From Spirosoma lacussanchae (GTDB taxonomy: Bacteria > Bacteroidota > Bacteroidia > Cytophagales > Spirosomataceae), in contig NZ_SWJG01000003.1 in assembly GCF_005870035.1 (NCBI RefSeq), positions 372,001 to 436,000 on the forward strand: DNA of 64,000 nt, read 5' to 3'. This document shows, piece by piece, positions 44,725 to 53,797 of this stretch (its first letter is position 1; each line of letters opens with the position of its first letter). The notes below the pieces were generated by a model. That model worked only from the letters and a program-made list of their open reading frames with translations, was not told the DNA's origin and did no database searches. The position numbers and the translations under genes are program-made.

Positions 44725-46430
44725 CAGAATAGAATCGAATACTGGGCCGTTCCGGCGCCGTTTTTGACCGCTACCGGCAGCAGCAGTTCCTGTTTGCCAT
44801 TGCTCTGCCGGAGCTTTGCTTTTGCTTTCGGGTCGAACTGTACGTAATAGCTGTAGTCGTCGATGGCATACAGGCCCTTGCCGACTTCCTCGATCGTTTT
44901 CCCGGCTGCGATGCGGCAGTAGGGAGTGCCATCGGGCGATCCGTTCAGGGTCAGAGTCCGGTCGAGGCCGCTCCTTCCGACGCTTTCCGGGCGGGGCCGA
45001 ACGGCGTCGGTCACGGTAGTGCCAGCCAGCATATACTCGACTGTTGGGTAGCCGTTACTGTCGAGTGTATAGCCTTTGTATTGCAGGGTGTTCTCGCCCA
45101 GGCTGTCGGGCCAGGGGGTGGCGTCGTTGGTCAGCACCATCAGGCTGGTTTGCGCCGGTAGCCTGACCACGGGCCCCAGCGGACTCAGGAGTTGCGGTTC
45201 GCCCCGCTCGTACCACATTTCGGTAGCGTTGGCAAAATCGCCTTTCCAGGCCTGGAGCAGGGCCATCTGGTTCAGATCGAGCGTGTAATGGTAACCACCG
45301 GGCGACCCTACCGACAGGCTGTGTGTACGTTTGTAATTCTCGCCCGGTACCTGTACGAACGAACGAATCAGCTCAGGGCGGGTCGAGGGTTTTACACTTA
45401 CAACCCCAACCGGGTCCGGTTCGGGGAGCGATGCCAGGGCGTGGAGCGGCTGGGGACGCGTACCGGCCTGCGACACAAACAAACCCAGCCCTGGCCGGAA
45501 CCAGGAGCGCGAGAAATATACCTCCACATCGTGCGGACCGGCGCTGAGGGTTACATTGCCTACGCTGGGCTGGCCGAGTTCGCGGTGGCTGATGGGAATG
45601 ATTTCTTTCCCATCGATCCAGACGCCACCCTGGCCGCCCTGATGCAGCTCAAACTGGTAGTCGCCCGCCTGCAAGGCCGTTAGCTTGCCGGCAAAAAAGA
45701 TCGTGTACTGACGCGGCTGGCCATACGACACCTCATAATTGATGGTGCTGGTCGTATCCTGCTTAAATACTTTTCGGGTGCGGGCCTCGGCGCGGTTGTC
45801 GATGTACTGCCCTTCTACGATGGTATAGCTGACCGGACTGCTCCACTGCGCCACCCGGCGGGGCGACAACACCCGGTATCCCGCGTTCCGTACGGCTACC
45901 GACCCTTTCGGGCTTACAACGGCTACCGTACCCGCGGCTTTGCCAGCCAGTGTCTGGCCTTCACGTACGGTTACGCCGTTGATGATAAGTTTTTCGAGAA
46001 TCGCCGGGCTGTTGCCTTTGGGGGTTTTATACCAGACTTCTATTTTTTGCCAGAGCCCCGGCGCCTTCATGAGCCGGGCCAGATCGGCTACCCGATTCAG
46101 GGCGAGCGTTTGACCGGTTGGCAGCAGCAGCGACACCTCTGCGCCAACGGTCGTCAGCAGCTCGAAGCGCAGCTGAAAATCGTCGGTAGGGGTGGCCAGT
46201 ACCAGCGGGTCGCCGGAACCTACCAGCAGGCTGCTGCCCGATTTGGTTTGTAGCGACGCGCCATCGGGGCTGGTACCTACCGAACCCGCCAGCTGCCAGC
46301 CCGCCGGTCGGCTGAGTTGAGCTATCGGTAACGCAGGCAGATCAGACTGGGCAAACAGCGGGCCCGAGAGTAGCCCACCCAGCAAGAGAGCCGCCACCCG
46401 GCGACTCACAGATAGGGGAAATGAGGTCAT
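44724..46430 (-). CDS. Secreted PA14-like domain protein
   Basis: 568 residues. The start at 46430 begins MTSFPLSVSRRVAALLLGGL, a signal peptide ending near LFAQS; the frame is open 54 bases further but into the divergent promoter region. Residues about 25-185 look like a concanavalin/DUF1080-type beta sandwich (RFELLTTVGAEVSLLLP, KAPGLWQKIEVWYKTPKG). Residues about 205-325 match a PA14-type carbohydrate-binding domain (YTIFFAGKLTALQAGDYQFE, GGVWIDGKEII). The rest is beta-rich with no family I can name. A role in binding or processing polysaccharide is likely. It is coupled to csaA and diverges from the sorbosone-dehydrogenase-like gene. Confidence 0.8.
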   Translation of the reverse strand: MTSFPLSVSRRVAALLLGGLLSGPLFAQSDLPALPIAQLSRPAGWQLAGSVGTSPDGASLQTKSGSSLLVGSGDPLVLATPTDDFQLRFELLTTVGAEVSLLLPTGQTLALNRVADLARLMKAPGLWQKIEVWYKTPKGNSPAILEKLIINGVTVREGQTLAGKAAGTVAVVSPKGSVAVRNAGYRVLSPRRVAQWSSPVSYTIVEGQYIDNRAEARTRKVFKQDTTSTINYEVSYGQPRQYTIFFAGKLTALQAGDYQFELHQGGQGGVWIDGKEIIPISHRELGQPSVGNVTLSAGPHDVEVYFSRSWFRPGLGLFVSQAGTRPQPLHALASLPEPDPVGVVSVKPSTRPELIRSFVQVPGENYKRTHSLSVGSPGGYHYTLDLNQMALLQAWKGDFANATEMWYERGEPQLLSPLGPVVRLPAQTSLMVLTNDATPWPDSLGENTLQYKGYTLDSNGYPTVEYMLAGTTVTDAVRPRPESVGRSGLDRTLTLNGSPDGTPYCRIAAGKTIEEVGKGLYAIDDYSYYVQFDPKAKAKLRQSNGKQELLLPVAVKNGAGTAQYSILF

Positions 46431-46567
46431 ATGGAAAGCAAAGCGGAAATGCTCAAAATTGTACTCTAAAAGCCAAAAAACCACTACTTTTCCTGTCTTT
46501 CAACGAAAACTTTTGCCCAGCTCGCTCCGTTTACCCCACGTATCTGAGCTTACTACGTATTACTCCT

Positions 46568-47920
46568 ATGACGACGTCCTATTTACTGACAATGGCCGCG
46601 GCTCTGCTGGTCGGTACCACCGCGCTGGCCCACACCGGCTCTCCTCGTAAACCGGCAAAATCCGCTCCGTCCCGAACGGCGGCTGCCGATCCGGCAGGTA
46701 TAAAATTAACGAGTGGTTTTCAGGCAACGGTCTATGCAGATAACCTCGGAAAGGCCCGCCATATTGCGATAGAACCTACAACCGGAACGGTATTTGTGAA
46801 GCTCGACCGGCTCAAAGACGGTAAGGGCATTGTTCAGCTCTCCGACACCAATGGCGACGGTCAGGCCGACCAGACCTCCATGTTCGGCACCTACCCGGGA
46901 ACGGGGGCCGCTATCTATAACGGCTACCTCTACGCATCGGCCGATACGGCTGTTTTTCGGTATAAGCTGACCAACGGCCGGGTACTGGCAACTACTCAGC
47001 CCGAAACCATTGTAACGGGCTTGACCCTGCAGCGTCAGCACGCCAGCAAATCACTGGCGGTATCGCCCGACGGGAAGCTGTATGTCAACTTCGGGGCACC
47101 CTCAAACGCCTGCCAGGAGAAAGACCGAACCCAGGGCTCCAAAGGGCAGGACCCCTGCCCGATTCTGGAGAACTACGGCGGTATCTGGGTTTTCGATGCC
47201 AACAAACCCCGGCAGCGGCAGGCCGACGGTAAACGCTACGCCACCGGTATTCGCAACGCCGTAGCCCTCGACTGGAACACCGCTACCAACACACTCTATG
47301 CGCTGCAGCACGGCCGCGATATGCTGGCTACGCTGTATCCCGGTATGTACACCAACGAGCAAAGTGCCGAACTGCCGAGCGAGGAATTTCTGATGGTAAA
47401 GGAAGGGGCGGATTTCGGCTGGCCGTACTGCTACAACGACCAGAACCAGAATAAGAAAGTACTGGCTCCTGAATACGGGGGCGACGGCAAAAAACAGGAC
47501 CGCTGCGCCGGTAAAGAAAAGCCTATTATGGCGTTTCCGGGACACTGGGCTCCCAATGATCTGCTTTTTTATACTGGCAACGCCTTCCCGGCCCGCTACA
47601 AAAACGGGGCCTTTGTTTGTTTCCACGGGTCGTGGAACCGGGCTCCGCTGAATCAGGGCGGTTACTTTGTGGCTTTCATCCCGTTTGGCAAAGATGGTCG
47701 TCCGTCGGGCCCGTATGAGGTATTTGCCGAGAACTTTGCCGGGGTAGCCGAACAGGGGCAACCCGGTAAGAACGCCAACGCCGGTAAACTCGAGCTGGCC
47801 AGTCCCGGCGATGCCAAAGCCCGCCCGGTCGGCCTGGCGCAGGGGCCCGATGGTTCGCTCTTTATTACCGATTCGGTGAAAGGTAAGGTCTGGCGGGTCA
47901 CGCATACGGCGAAGAAATAG
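46568..47920 (+). CDS. Secreted sorbosone-dehydrogenase-like (PQQ-type) propeller protein
   Basis: 450 residues with a signal peptide (MTTSYLLTMAAALLVGTTALA). A six-bladed propeller of the soluble glucose/sorbosone dehydrogenase family follows: GFQATVYADNLGKARHIAIE, KSLAVSPDGKLYVNFG, YATGIRNAVALDWN, GRDMLATLYPG, DFGWPYCYND and FVCFHGSWNRAP. The ATG at 46568 is preferred over the longer open frame, which runs into the divergent promoter gap. Such enzymes oxidise sugars in the periplasm with PQQ; no PQQ synthesis genes are in the window. Confidence 0.9.
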   Translation: MTTSYLLTMAAALLVGTTALAHTGSPRKPAKSAPSRTAAADPAGIKLTSGFQATVYADNLGKARHIAIEPTTGTVFVKLDRLKDGKGIVQLSDTNGDGQADQTSMFGTYPGTGAAIYNGYLYASADTAVFRYKLTNGRVLATTQPETIVTGLTLQRQHASKSLAVSPDGKLYVNFGAPSNACQEKDRTQGSKGQDPCPILENYGGIWVFDANKPRQRQADGKRYATGIRNAVALDWNTATNTLYALQHGRDMLATLYPGMYTNEQSAELPSEEFLMVKEGADFGWPYCYNDQNQNKKVLAPEYGGDGKKQDRCAGKEKPIMAFPGHWAPNDLLFYTGNAFPARYKNGAFVCFHGSWNRAPLNQGGYFVAFIPFGKDGRPSGPYEVFAENFAGVAEQGQPGKNANAGKLELASPGDAKARPVGLAQGPDGSLFITDSVKGKVWRVTHTAKK

Positions 47921-47930
47921 TCGTATTCAG

Positions 47931-47988
47931 GAAGGCCGGTTCGTTCCGCATCGATGGCTCAGGCTGATGCGGTACGGCTGGCCTTTCT
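47931..47988 (+). terminator. Hairpin after the sorbosone-dehydrogenase-like gene
   Basis: GAAGGCC/GGCCTTT outer arms and CCGCATC/GATGCGG inner arms form an interrupted stem 10 bases after the stop. Only a short T stretch follows. Confidence 0.5.
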
Positions 47989-48183
47989 GACTAATTAGCG
48001 GGTTTTTGTACGAGACAGCTCATTGGGTAAAAGCGATCAGCCGCAAACGGCAGGTGTGATGGGTACTTTCTTCGAGGAGTAGGGGTATTTTGGATTAGTG
48101 GGTCTATAGGCTATTGGGTAATTGAGGACAAATACTCATTTTTGTAATTGGTCAGATAGTCATAGTTGACCTGATTTACGAAT

Positions 48184-48618
48184 ATGTCTCTGAAAGGCCC
48201 CATTATTTCCATTGAAGATGACCCTGACGATCAGTTTATGATCGAACATACCATTCGCAAACTGGGCGTTGCCAACCCAATTCGTTTCTTCGGTAATGGT
48301 CAGGAAGCGCTTGACTACCTGGAATCTACGACCGAGCAGCCGTTTCTGATGTTGTGCGATATTAACATGCCGATCATGAACGGCATCGAACTGCGCCAGC
48401 GCATCAACCAGAGCGAATACCTGAGCCGGAAAGCGATTCCGTTCGTGTACCTGACCACAACGGCCAGCGAAGAATCGGTCAATGCGGCTTATGCTGCCAT
48501 GGTACAGGGTTTTTACGAGAAAGCCCCCAGCGCCAGCGCCTTTCAGGAGCAGCTCAAACTAATTATCGATTACTGGCAAAGCTGCCTCCATCCCAATCGA
48601 TTTATTCATTTTGTCTAA
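48184..48618 (+). CDS. Single-domain response regulator
   Basis: 144-residue CheY-like receiver with no output domain. The acidic pocket EDDPDD (about 11-16), the phospho-acceptor Asp in LMLCDINMP, the Thr/Ser of LTTTAS and the Lys of FYEKAP are all present, so it should be phosphorylated. No histidine kinase is nearby, so its partner is elsewhere. Stand-alone receivers of this type are abundant in Cytophagales. A 263-base gap with one hairpin precedes it. Confidence 0.92.
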   Translation: MSLKGPIISIEDDPDDQFMIEHTIRKLGVANPIRFFGNGQEALDYLESTTEQPFLMLCDINMPIMNGIELRQRINQSEYLSRKAIPFVYLTTTASEESVNAAYAAMVQGFYEKAPSASAFQEQLKLIIDYWQSCLHPNRFIHFV

Positions 48619-48662
48619 GTCTCCCGCAGCCGCCCGCTGTAGAGTAAAGTGCATTTACCGTT

Positions 48663-48711
48663 GTGGTCCGTGTCCAGACCGGCCACGCGTCCTAGTCCGG
48701 ACACAGACCAC
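48663..48711. repeat. Long hairpin between convergent genes
   Basis: GTGGTCCGTGTCCAGAC (48663-48679) pairs with GTCCGGACACAGACCAC (48695-48711) with two mismatches. It lies between the response regulator and the ModE-like gene. It shares GGTCCGTGTCC with the hairpin at 24519-24542. Confidence 0.7.
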
Positions 48712-48729
48712 GGTGAAGACCGATTGTGC

Positions 48730-49083
48730 CTATTCGTTGGGAAGCCGGCTGAGTTCGTCGGTCAGGAACTGCTGGAAACGCTCATGCAGGGCCTGGTAGT
48801 AAGCCAGGTATTTTTCGCCTTCGGTGGTAACAATGGCGCCCCCTCCTTTGTCGCCACCGGTTTGGGTCGTAACCAGCGGGGCATCGGCCTGGGTGTTCAT
48901 CGAGTGGACCAGCTCCCACGCCCGTTTGTACGACATACGCATGGCTTTGGCGGCCTGGTTGATGGAGCCGGTTTGTTGAATATGGCCCAGCAATTCGAGT
49001 CGGCCAATACCCATGAACCGTTCGGTACCATCGGTGGAGGTAGTTTCGAGCCAGATACGGCCGTTGACGCGGAGCTTGTTCAT
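48730..49083 (-). CDS. ModE-like winged helix-turn-helix protein
   Basis: 117-residue protein matching only the N-terminal DNA-binding half of ModE: a strand pair with RIWLET, then GRLELLGHIQQTGSINQAAKAMRMSYKRAWELV and a TQTGGDKGGGAIVTTEGEKYL wing. The molybdate-binding C-terminal domains of full ModE are absent, as is common in stand-alone members. Molybdate control cannot be assumed. It diverges from the GH2 gene, whose start lies 82 bases away, so it might regulate that gene or itself. Confidence 0.9.
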   Translation of the reverse strand: MNKLRVNGRIWLETTSTDGTERFMGIGRLELLGHIQQTGSINQAAKAMRMSYKRAWELVHSMNTQADAPLVTTQTGGDKGGGAIVTTEGEKYLAYYQALHERFQQFLTDELSRLPNE

Positions 49084-49165
49084 ACGAAGGGCAGAATAGG
49101 TCGAGCCATCAAAGTAAACGATAGATTTTCGAAACCCCTGCCTGAGTCGGGTCGTTTACTGACCT

Positions 49166-51010
49166 ATGAACGCAACGCCCTTTAACTATAGCCTGACTGA
49201 AAGCCGGGAAGAAACGCCGTCGCAGACTACTGTACGGCCCGATCCCAGCGTTTTGCCCCGTGCCGTACAGCGGTCCGATGCCTTCCTGCTGCTGGATGGC
49301 GAATGGTCATTCGCACATGACCTCGACGATCGGGGCCTGACCGACAACTGGTACCTGGGCCATACGTATGAGCGAACGGCGAACTGGCCAGGATCGGTGG
49401 AGAGCCACCTGACCGAAGCCAAAGAGATGCCATCGCCCGGCTGGCAGGATACGGTCGTAGTCTGGTACGAACGCGAGTTTACCCTGCCCGAACTTCCGGA
49501 TGAATTGGCCGACCGGTCCATCTATCAGCTGACTTTTGGTGCCTGCGGATACGACACGCGGGTGTGGCTGAACGGCCTGCCGCTCCGGACCATCGAAGAC
49601 GAAACTATTCACTATGGCGAGTACACATCGTTTTCGTACGAGCTGAGCACCGAGCAGCTCCGGCCCGTAAACCGGCTGACAGTTCGCGTTGCCGACTCGA
49701 TGGATGCCGAGATTCCGCGGGGTAAGCAGGAGTCGCACGTCTATAAGCGCGGGGGAATCTGGTACCAGACCTATACGGGTGCCGTACGCAGCGTCTGGAT
49801 CGAAACCGTGGGTCGTAACCGGCTGCGGTCGCGGGTGGGAGTGGTGAGTGTGATTGAAGATCAGCTCGTGCGGGTCAATGTGACTCCGCGTATCCATGAC
49901 CCCGGCGACTATATCATCCGGCTCCAGGTGTTCGGTCCCGATGCGCAGTCCGACGAGCCACCCATGGCCTCGTCGGACTTCCCGATCCGGCTCGAAGCGG
50001 GCCAGAAACAGCAGCGGCTGGTGATTGAGGTGCCGGGCGCTGAATTGTGGTCGCCCGGGTCGCCCACCCTGTACCGGCTGGTCGGGCAACTCATCGACAG
50101 CAGTGGCTACGTCAACCAGATCGAGACTCACTTCGGGTTGCGGAAAGTAGAAGCGCGGGGCTGCTGCGTATACCTGAACGGCAAATCGACCTACCTCGAC
50201 GGGATTCTATACCAGCCCGGCACGGCCACCTTTGAGGAGATGCAGCGGCACTTTGCAGCCATGAAAGAGCTGGGCTGCAACCTGGTTCGGGTACATATTG
50301 CCGGTATCGATCCGCGGCTGTACACGCTGGCCGATCAGATGGGGTTGCTGCTGTGGGTTGAGGTGCCCAGCCCACACTCCTCAACCGCCCGGAGTCGCGA
50401 GAACCACCGGGCCGAGCTACTGCGTATGCTGGCCCTGATGGAAACCCATCCGTCAATCATTATCTGGAGTCTGTACAACGAAGACTGGGGCGCGCAGGAT
50501 ATTGCGACCAATATTGAAACCCGGCAGTACATTACCGATCTGTACCATTACATGCTGATTCATCACCCGCAGTTTCTGGTGATCGACAACGACGGCTGGC
50601 ACCATATTTCCTGTGAAGGTCGGCTCAAGTCAGACCTGCTCACGGCCCATTTGTACACCCCCGACATCAATCACTGGCGCGACCTGCTCGATCGGCTGAC
50701 CCGGGGCGATACCGAAGGCGTGGCCGCATTCCCGCTGGTGGTTGGCGATCCGTTTTTTTATCGCACGCAGGTGCCGCTGGTCGTCAGTGAGTGGGGTGGC
50801 TTTGGGTTCGTCAATTACGGCGGCCCTACCGATACCGACGACCGGGTCGAGCGCATCCAGCTTTTCAAGGAAGAATTACGCCAGCGGGCCATTGCGGGCG
50901 ATGTGTACACGCAGGCCACCAACATTGAAGAAGAGCAGAACGGCCTGATCGATTTCCATACCGGCGAGCTGATGGTTCCCGCCGGACTCCTCCGCTCGCA
51001 TACCCGATAG
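49166..51010 (+). CDS. Glycoside hydrolase family 2 protein
   Basis: 614-residue GH2-type enzyme (beta-galactosidase/glucuronidase/mannosidase clan). An N-terminal jelly-roll (LDGEWSFAHD, WPGSVESHL, WYEREFTLPE), an Ig-like middle and a TIM barrel are in order. The acid/base Glu439 lies in WSLYNEDWG and the nucleophile Glu542 in VVSEWGGFG. There is no signal peptide, so it is probably cytosolic and acts on imported oligosaccharides or glycosides. The substrate cannot be told from sequence. It diverges from the ModE-like gene. Confidence 0.92.
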   Translation: MNATPFNYSLTESREETPSQTTVRPDPSVLPRAVQRSDAFLLLDGEWSFAHDLDDRGLTDNWYLGHTYERTANWPGSVESHLTEAKEMPSPGWQDTVVVWYEREFTLPELPDELADRSIYQLTFGACGYDTRVWLNGLPLRTIEDETIHYGEYTSFSYELSTEQLRPVNRLTVRVADSMDAEIPRGKQESHVYKRGGIWYQTYTGAVRSVWIETVGRNRLRSRVGVVSVIEDQLVRVNVTPRIHDPGDYIIRLQVFGPDAQSDEPPMASSDFPIRLEAGQKQQRLVIEVPGAELWSPGSPTLYRLVGQLIDSSGYVNQIETHFGLRKVEARGCCVYLNGKSTYLDGILYQPGTATFEEMQRHFAAMKELGCNLVRVHIAGIDPRLYTLADQMGLLLWVEVPSPHSSTARSRENHRAELLRMLALMETHPSIIIWSLYNEDWGAQDIATNIETRQYITDLYHYMLIHHPQFLVIDNDGWHHISCEGRLKSDLLTAHLYTPDINHWRDLLDRLTRGDTEGVAAFPLVVGDPFFYRTQVPLVVSEWGGFGFVNYGGPTDTDDRVERIQLFKEELRQRAIAGDVYTQATNIEEEQNGLIDFHTGELMVPAGLLRSHTR

Positions 51011-51164
51011 CGCATTGGCAGGTGGGGTGTTGGTAATTGGCTATTAATCTACTATATCTGTCCACTTAAAAGATTAAATAAACCAATAGCAAGGGGAGCT
51101 GTTAGCCAATGAACCGGCCTGGATTCGATATCAGCAGTTCGGGTCGATTCAACAACGTTATGGT

Positions 51165-52322
51165 ATGAAAGCAGCAGTCTTCCACAAAATGGGTGACATC
51201 CGGTACGAAACAACGGAGGACCCTACAATCGAAGAATCGCGGGATGTTATTCTGCGGGTTACGTCTACCGCCATCTGCGGTTCTGACCTTCACATTTACG
51301 ACGGGTTTCTGCCCCAGCTTCGCAACGAGGTCCTTGGCCATGAGTTCATGGGTATCGTTGAAGAAGTTGGTTCCGGGGTTACGAACCTGAAAAAAGGCGA
51401 TCGGGTGGTGGTGCCGTTCACCATTGCCTGCGGCCAGTGTTATTTCTGTCAGCATGAGCTGCAGATGCACTGCGAACACTCGAACCCCGAGTTCTACGGG
51501 CCCGACGGTGGTCTGCTGAGCGAGAAGGGGGGCGGCCTGTTCGGCTACTCGGACCTCTACGGCGGCTACAATGGCGGGCAGGCCGAATACGTTCGGGTAC
51601 CGTATGCTGATTATGGTCTGCGCCACGTGCCCGAGGAGCTGAAAGACGAGCAGGTGCTGTTTCTGTCCGATATCTTCCCGACCGGCTGGAGCTCTATCGA
51701 GTGGGGCGAGCTGCGCGGGGGCGAAACCGTAGCGATTTTCGGGTCGGGTCCGGTTGGGCTGATGGCTCAAAAATCGGCCTGGATACAGGGCGCGGGCCGC
51801 GTCATAGCCATCGATCCGGTCGATTATCGGCTGGAGCGGGCCCGGCGGGTCAACAACGTAGAAACGCTGAATCCCCGCGATGTAGACGTAGTCGAAGCGA
51901 TTCGGAGTATGACCGAAGGCCGCGGGGCCGACCTCTGTGTTGATGCCGTCGGTATGGAAGCCGACCGTACGATACTGGATAAAGCCAAAGCCGTTATCAA
52001 TCTCGAAAAAGGAACGACCAGCGTGCTGGAGCAATGTTTTCGGGCCGTTCGGCGCGGGGGCATCGTATCGGTAGTGGGCGTATACGGCTCGCCGACTGAT
52101 AACTACCCCGTTGGCCGTATTTTCGACAAAGGGCTGACGGTTCGGTACGGACAGTCGCAGGTGCACAAGAATATCGATCATCTGCTCGATCTCGTCGTGC
52201 AGGGCAAAGTGGTGCTGGACGATATCGTATCGCACGTGCTGCCGCTGGCCGAGATTTCCCGCGCCTACGACATCTTCAAGAAGAAAGAAGACGACTGTAC
52301 GAAAGTAATTCTGAAGCCTTAA
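51165..52322 (+). CDS. Zinc-dependent alcohol dehydrogenase (formaldehyde-dehydrogenase-like)
   Basis: 385-residue medium-chain dehydrogenase. Catalytic zinc residues are in STAICGSDLHIYDG and GHEFMGIVEEVGSGV, the structural-zinc cysteines in ACGQCYFCQHELQMHC, and the NAD-binding motif in FGSGPVGLMAQKSA. The sequence resembles the glutathione-independent formaldehyde-dehydrogenase-like group, which has the same long insert after the zinc lobe. It is followed 78 bases on by an SDR gene on the same strand. Confidence 0.93.
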   Translation: MKAAVFHKMGDIRYETTEDPTIEESRDVILRVTSTAICGSDLHIYDGFLPQLRNEVLGHEFMGIVEEVGSGVTNLKKGDRVVVPFTIACGQCYFCQHELQMHCEHSNPEFYGPDGGLLSEKGGGLFGYSDLYGGYNGGQAEYVRVPYADYGLRHVPEELKDEQVLFLSDIFPTGWSSIEWGELRGGETVAIFGSGPVGLMAQKSAWIQGAGRVIAIDPVDYRLERARRVNNVETLNPRDVDVVEAIRSMTEGRGADLCVDAVGMEADRTILDKAKAVINLEKGTTSVLEQCFRAVRRGGIVSVVGVYGSPTDNYPVGRIFDKGLTVRYGQSQVHKNIDHLLDLVVQGKVVLDDIVSHVLPLAEISRAYDIFKKKEDDCTKVILKP

Positions 52323-52400
52323 TACTGACTGGACATCACTCGGGTCACGGCGGCTTGTCCTAATGGTGTGGCCCGGGCGTCCGCTTACTTACACTCAACT

Positions 52401-53453
52401 ATGGAAACACAGACAAATGGAAAAACAGTCCTGATTACGGGCGCATCGAGCGGCATTGGCCGTGAACTGACGCGACTTTTTGCCAAAGATGGTTATAACC
52501 TGGTGCTGGTGGGGCGCGATGAAGAAACGCTGCAGCAGCAAGCCTACAACTTCAAAAATCAGTACGGCACCACCGCTACGATCATCCGGAAAGACCTGGC
52601 TGATCCGAACGCACCGGAAGAGATCTACGCCGAAACCAGCGAACAGGGTCTTCAGATCGACGTGCTGGTCAACGATGCCGGATTCGGTGAATATGGCCAG
52701 TTTGCTACCCAGACCGATTTGCAGAAAGAGCTGAGCGTGGTGCAGGTCAACGCCATTGCGCTCATGCACCTGACCAAGTTGTACCTGAAAGACATGGTGA
52801 GCCGCAACGATGGCAAAATTCTGATGCTGGGGTCTGAAGTATCGGTCTTCCCGAATCCGATGATGGCGGTTTACGGAGCCACAAAAGCGTTTATCAAGTC
52901 GTTCTCGGAAGCGATCCGGGATGAGCTGAAAGACACCAACATAACGGTTACGGTGCTGATGCCGGGTGCTACGAACACCAACTTCTTCAACGTGGCTGGC
53001 GCAGCCGATGTAAAAGGCGCCGATCCGCAGAAAACGGCCGACCCGGCTGCGGTCGCCAAAGAAGGCTATCAGGCCCTCATGGCTGGTAAAGATCATGTGG
53101 TGGCGGGCTGGATGAACAAGGCCCGTGTAGCCATGGCCCACGTATTGCCCGATCCGCTGCTGGCGGCTGGCGTTCGCAGGGACATGACTCCGAAAGACGA
53201 AGCCGAGCAACAGCAGAAGCAAACCATTGCTATTGCGCTGGGCGTAGCGGTCGCTGTAGTAGGTGGTATCTGGCTGTTGTCGCGCAGTAACCGGCTGTCG
53301 GTACCAACCGTCAGTTCGTACGACAAAGCCCGGTACCGTTACAAAGCGCATAAGGCCAGCCGGTCAGCGCAGAACGCGATCGGCGCGGTTACCGATTCGG
53401 TGAAAGGCGCCTACCACAACGCCAAATCAACCGTAGAAGAGGCTTTGGCCTAA
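52401..53453 (+). CDS. Short-chain dehydrogenase with C-terminal membrane anchor
   Basis: 350 residues. A classical SDR domain (TGASSGIG at 14-21, NDAGFGEYG, active-site Tyr158 and Lys162 in YGATK) covers residues 1-265. It is followed by a hydrophobic helix (about 274-296, AIALGVAVAVVGGIWLL) and a basic, Ala-rich tail (YRYKAHKASRSAQNAIGAV). The extension is not part of normal SDRs and probably anchors the enzyme to the inner membrane. The ATG at 52401 begins METQTNGKTVLITG; the longer frame is less likely. Substrate unknown. Confidence 0.9.
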   Translation: METQTNGKTVLITGASSGIGRELTRLFAKDGYNLVLVGRDEETLQQQAYNFKNQYGTTATIIRKDLADPNAPEEIYAETSEQGLQIDVLVNDAGFGEYGQFATQTDLQKELSVVQVNAIALMHLTKLYLKDMVSRNDGKILMLGSEVSVFPNPMMAVYGATKAFIKSFSEAIRDELKDTNITVTVLMPGATNTNFFNVAGAADVKGADPQKTADPAAVAKEGYQALMAGKDHVVAGWMNKARVAMAHVLPDPLLAAGVRRDMTPKDEAEQQQKQTIAIALGVAVAVVGGIWLLSRSNRLSVPTVSSYDKARYRYKAHKASRSAQNAIGAVTDSVKGAYHNAKSTVEEALA

Positions 53454-53797
53454 AAACCGGACCAAGTTGTGGTTCGCGCGGATTCATACTTTGGTCCCTG
53501 CGGTCGTCGCTCCGATCAGACGGTTGTATTGCTGCCGCACTCCGGCATGTACCTGACCGCACCTTCGCGCCTGAATTTGGCACCCGTATTGCCTTGGGGG
53601 CTACCTGCAGGGGATTCCTGAGCCAGGGCGAAGGGGCCGATGCTCCGGTGGACACCGTAGTGGGCTGGCCCATTGTCAACGCCATGCAGCCCGCTCCGCA
53701 GCTGAACCGGGTTCAGTAAACGAACTTGTGACTTGCGCGGCCGCAGCCAGATCCTGTTTAGGAGCTGGCTGCGGCCGTGGTGCATACAGACGTAGGC
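53454..53797. other. Gap of 344 bases, possibly a decayed gene
   Basis: No complete gene is visible. On the plus strand one frame is open with no ATG from about 53456 to a TAA at 53717-53719, ending VGWPIVNAMQPAPQLNRVQ; a second plus frame is open over the first part. This could be a gene remnant or chance in GC-rich DNA. The last 60 bases are the end region of the minus-strand saccharopine-dehydrogenase-like gene and hold no clear terminator. Confidence 0.4.

Noticed and set aside
51102-52235. 377-residue minus-strand open frame
   Set aside because: Antisense to the zinc alcohol dehydrogenase, which has full zinc and NAD motifs.
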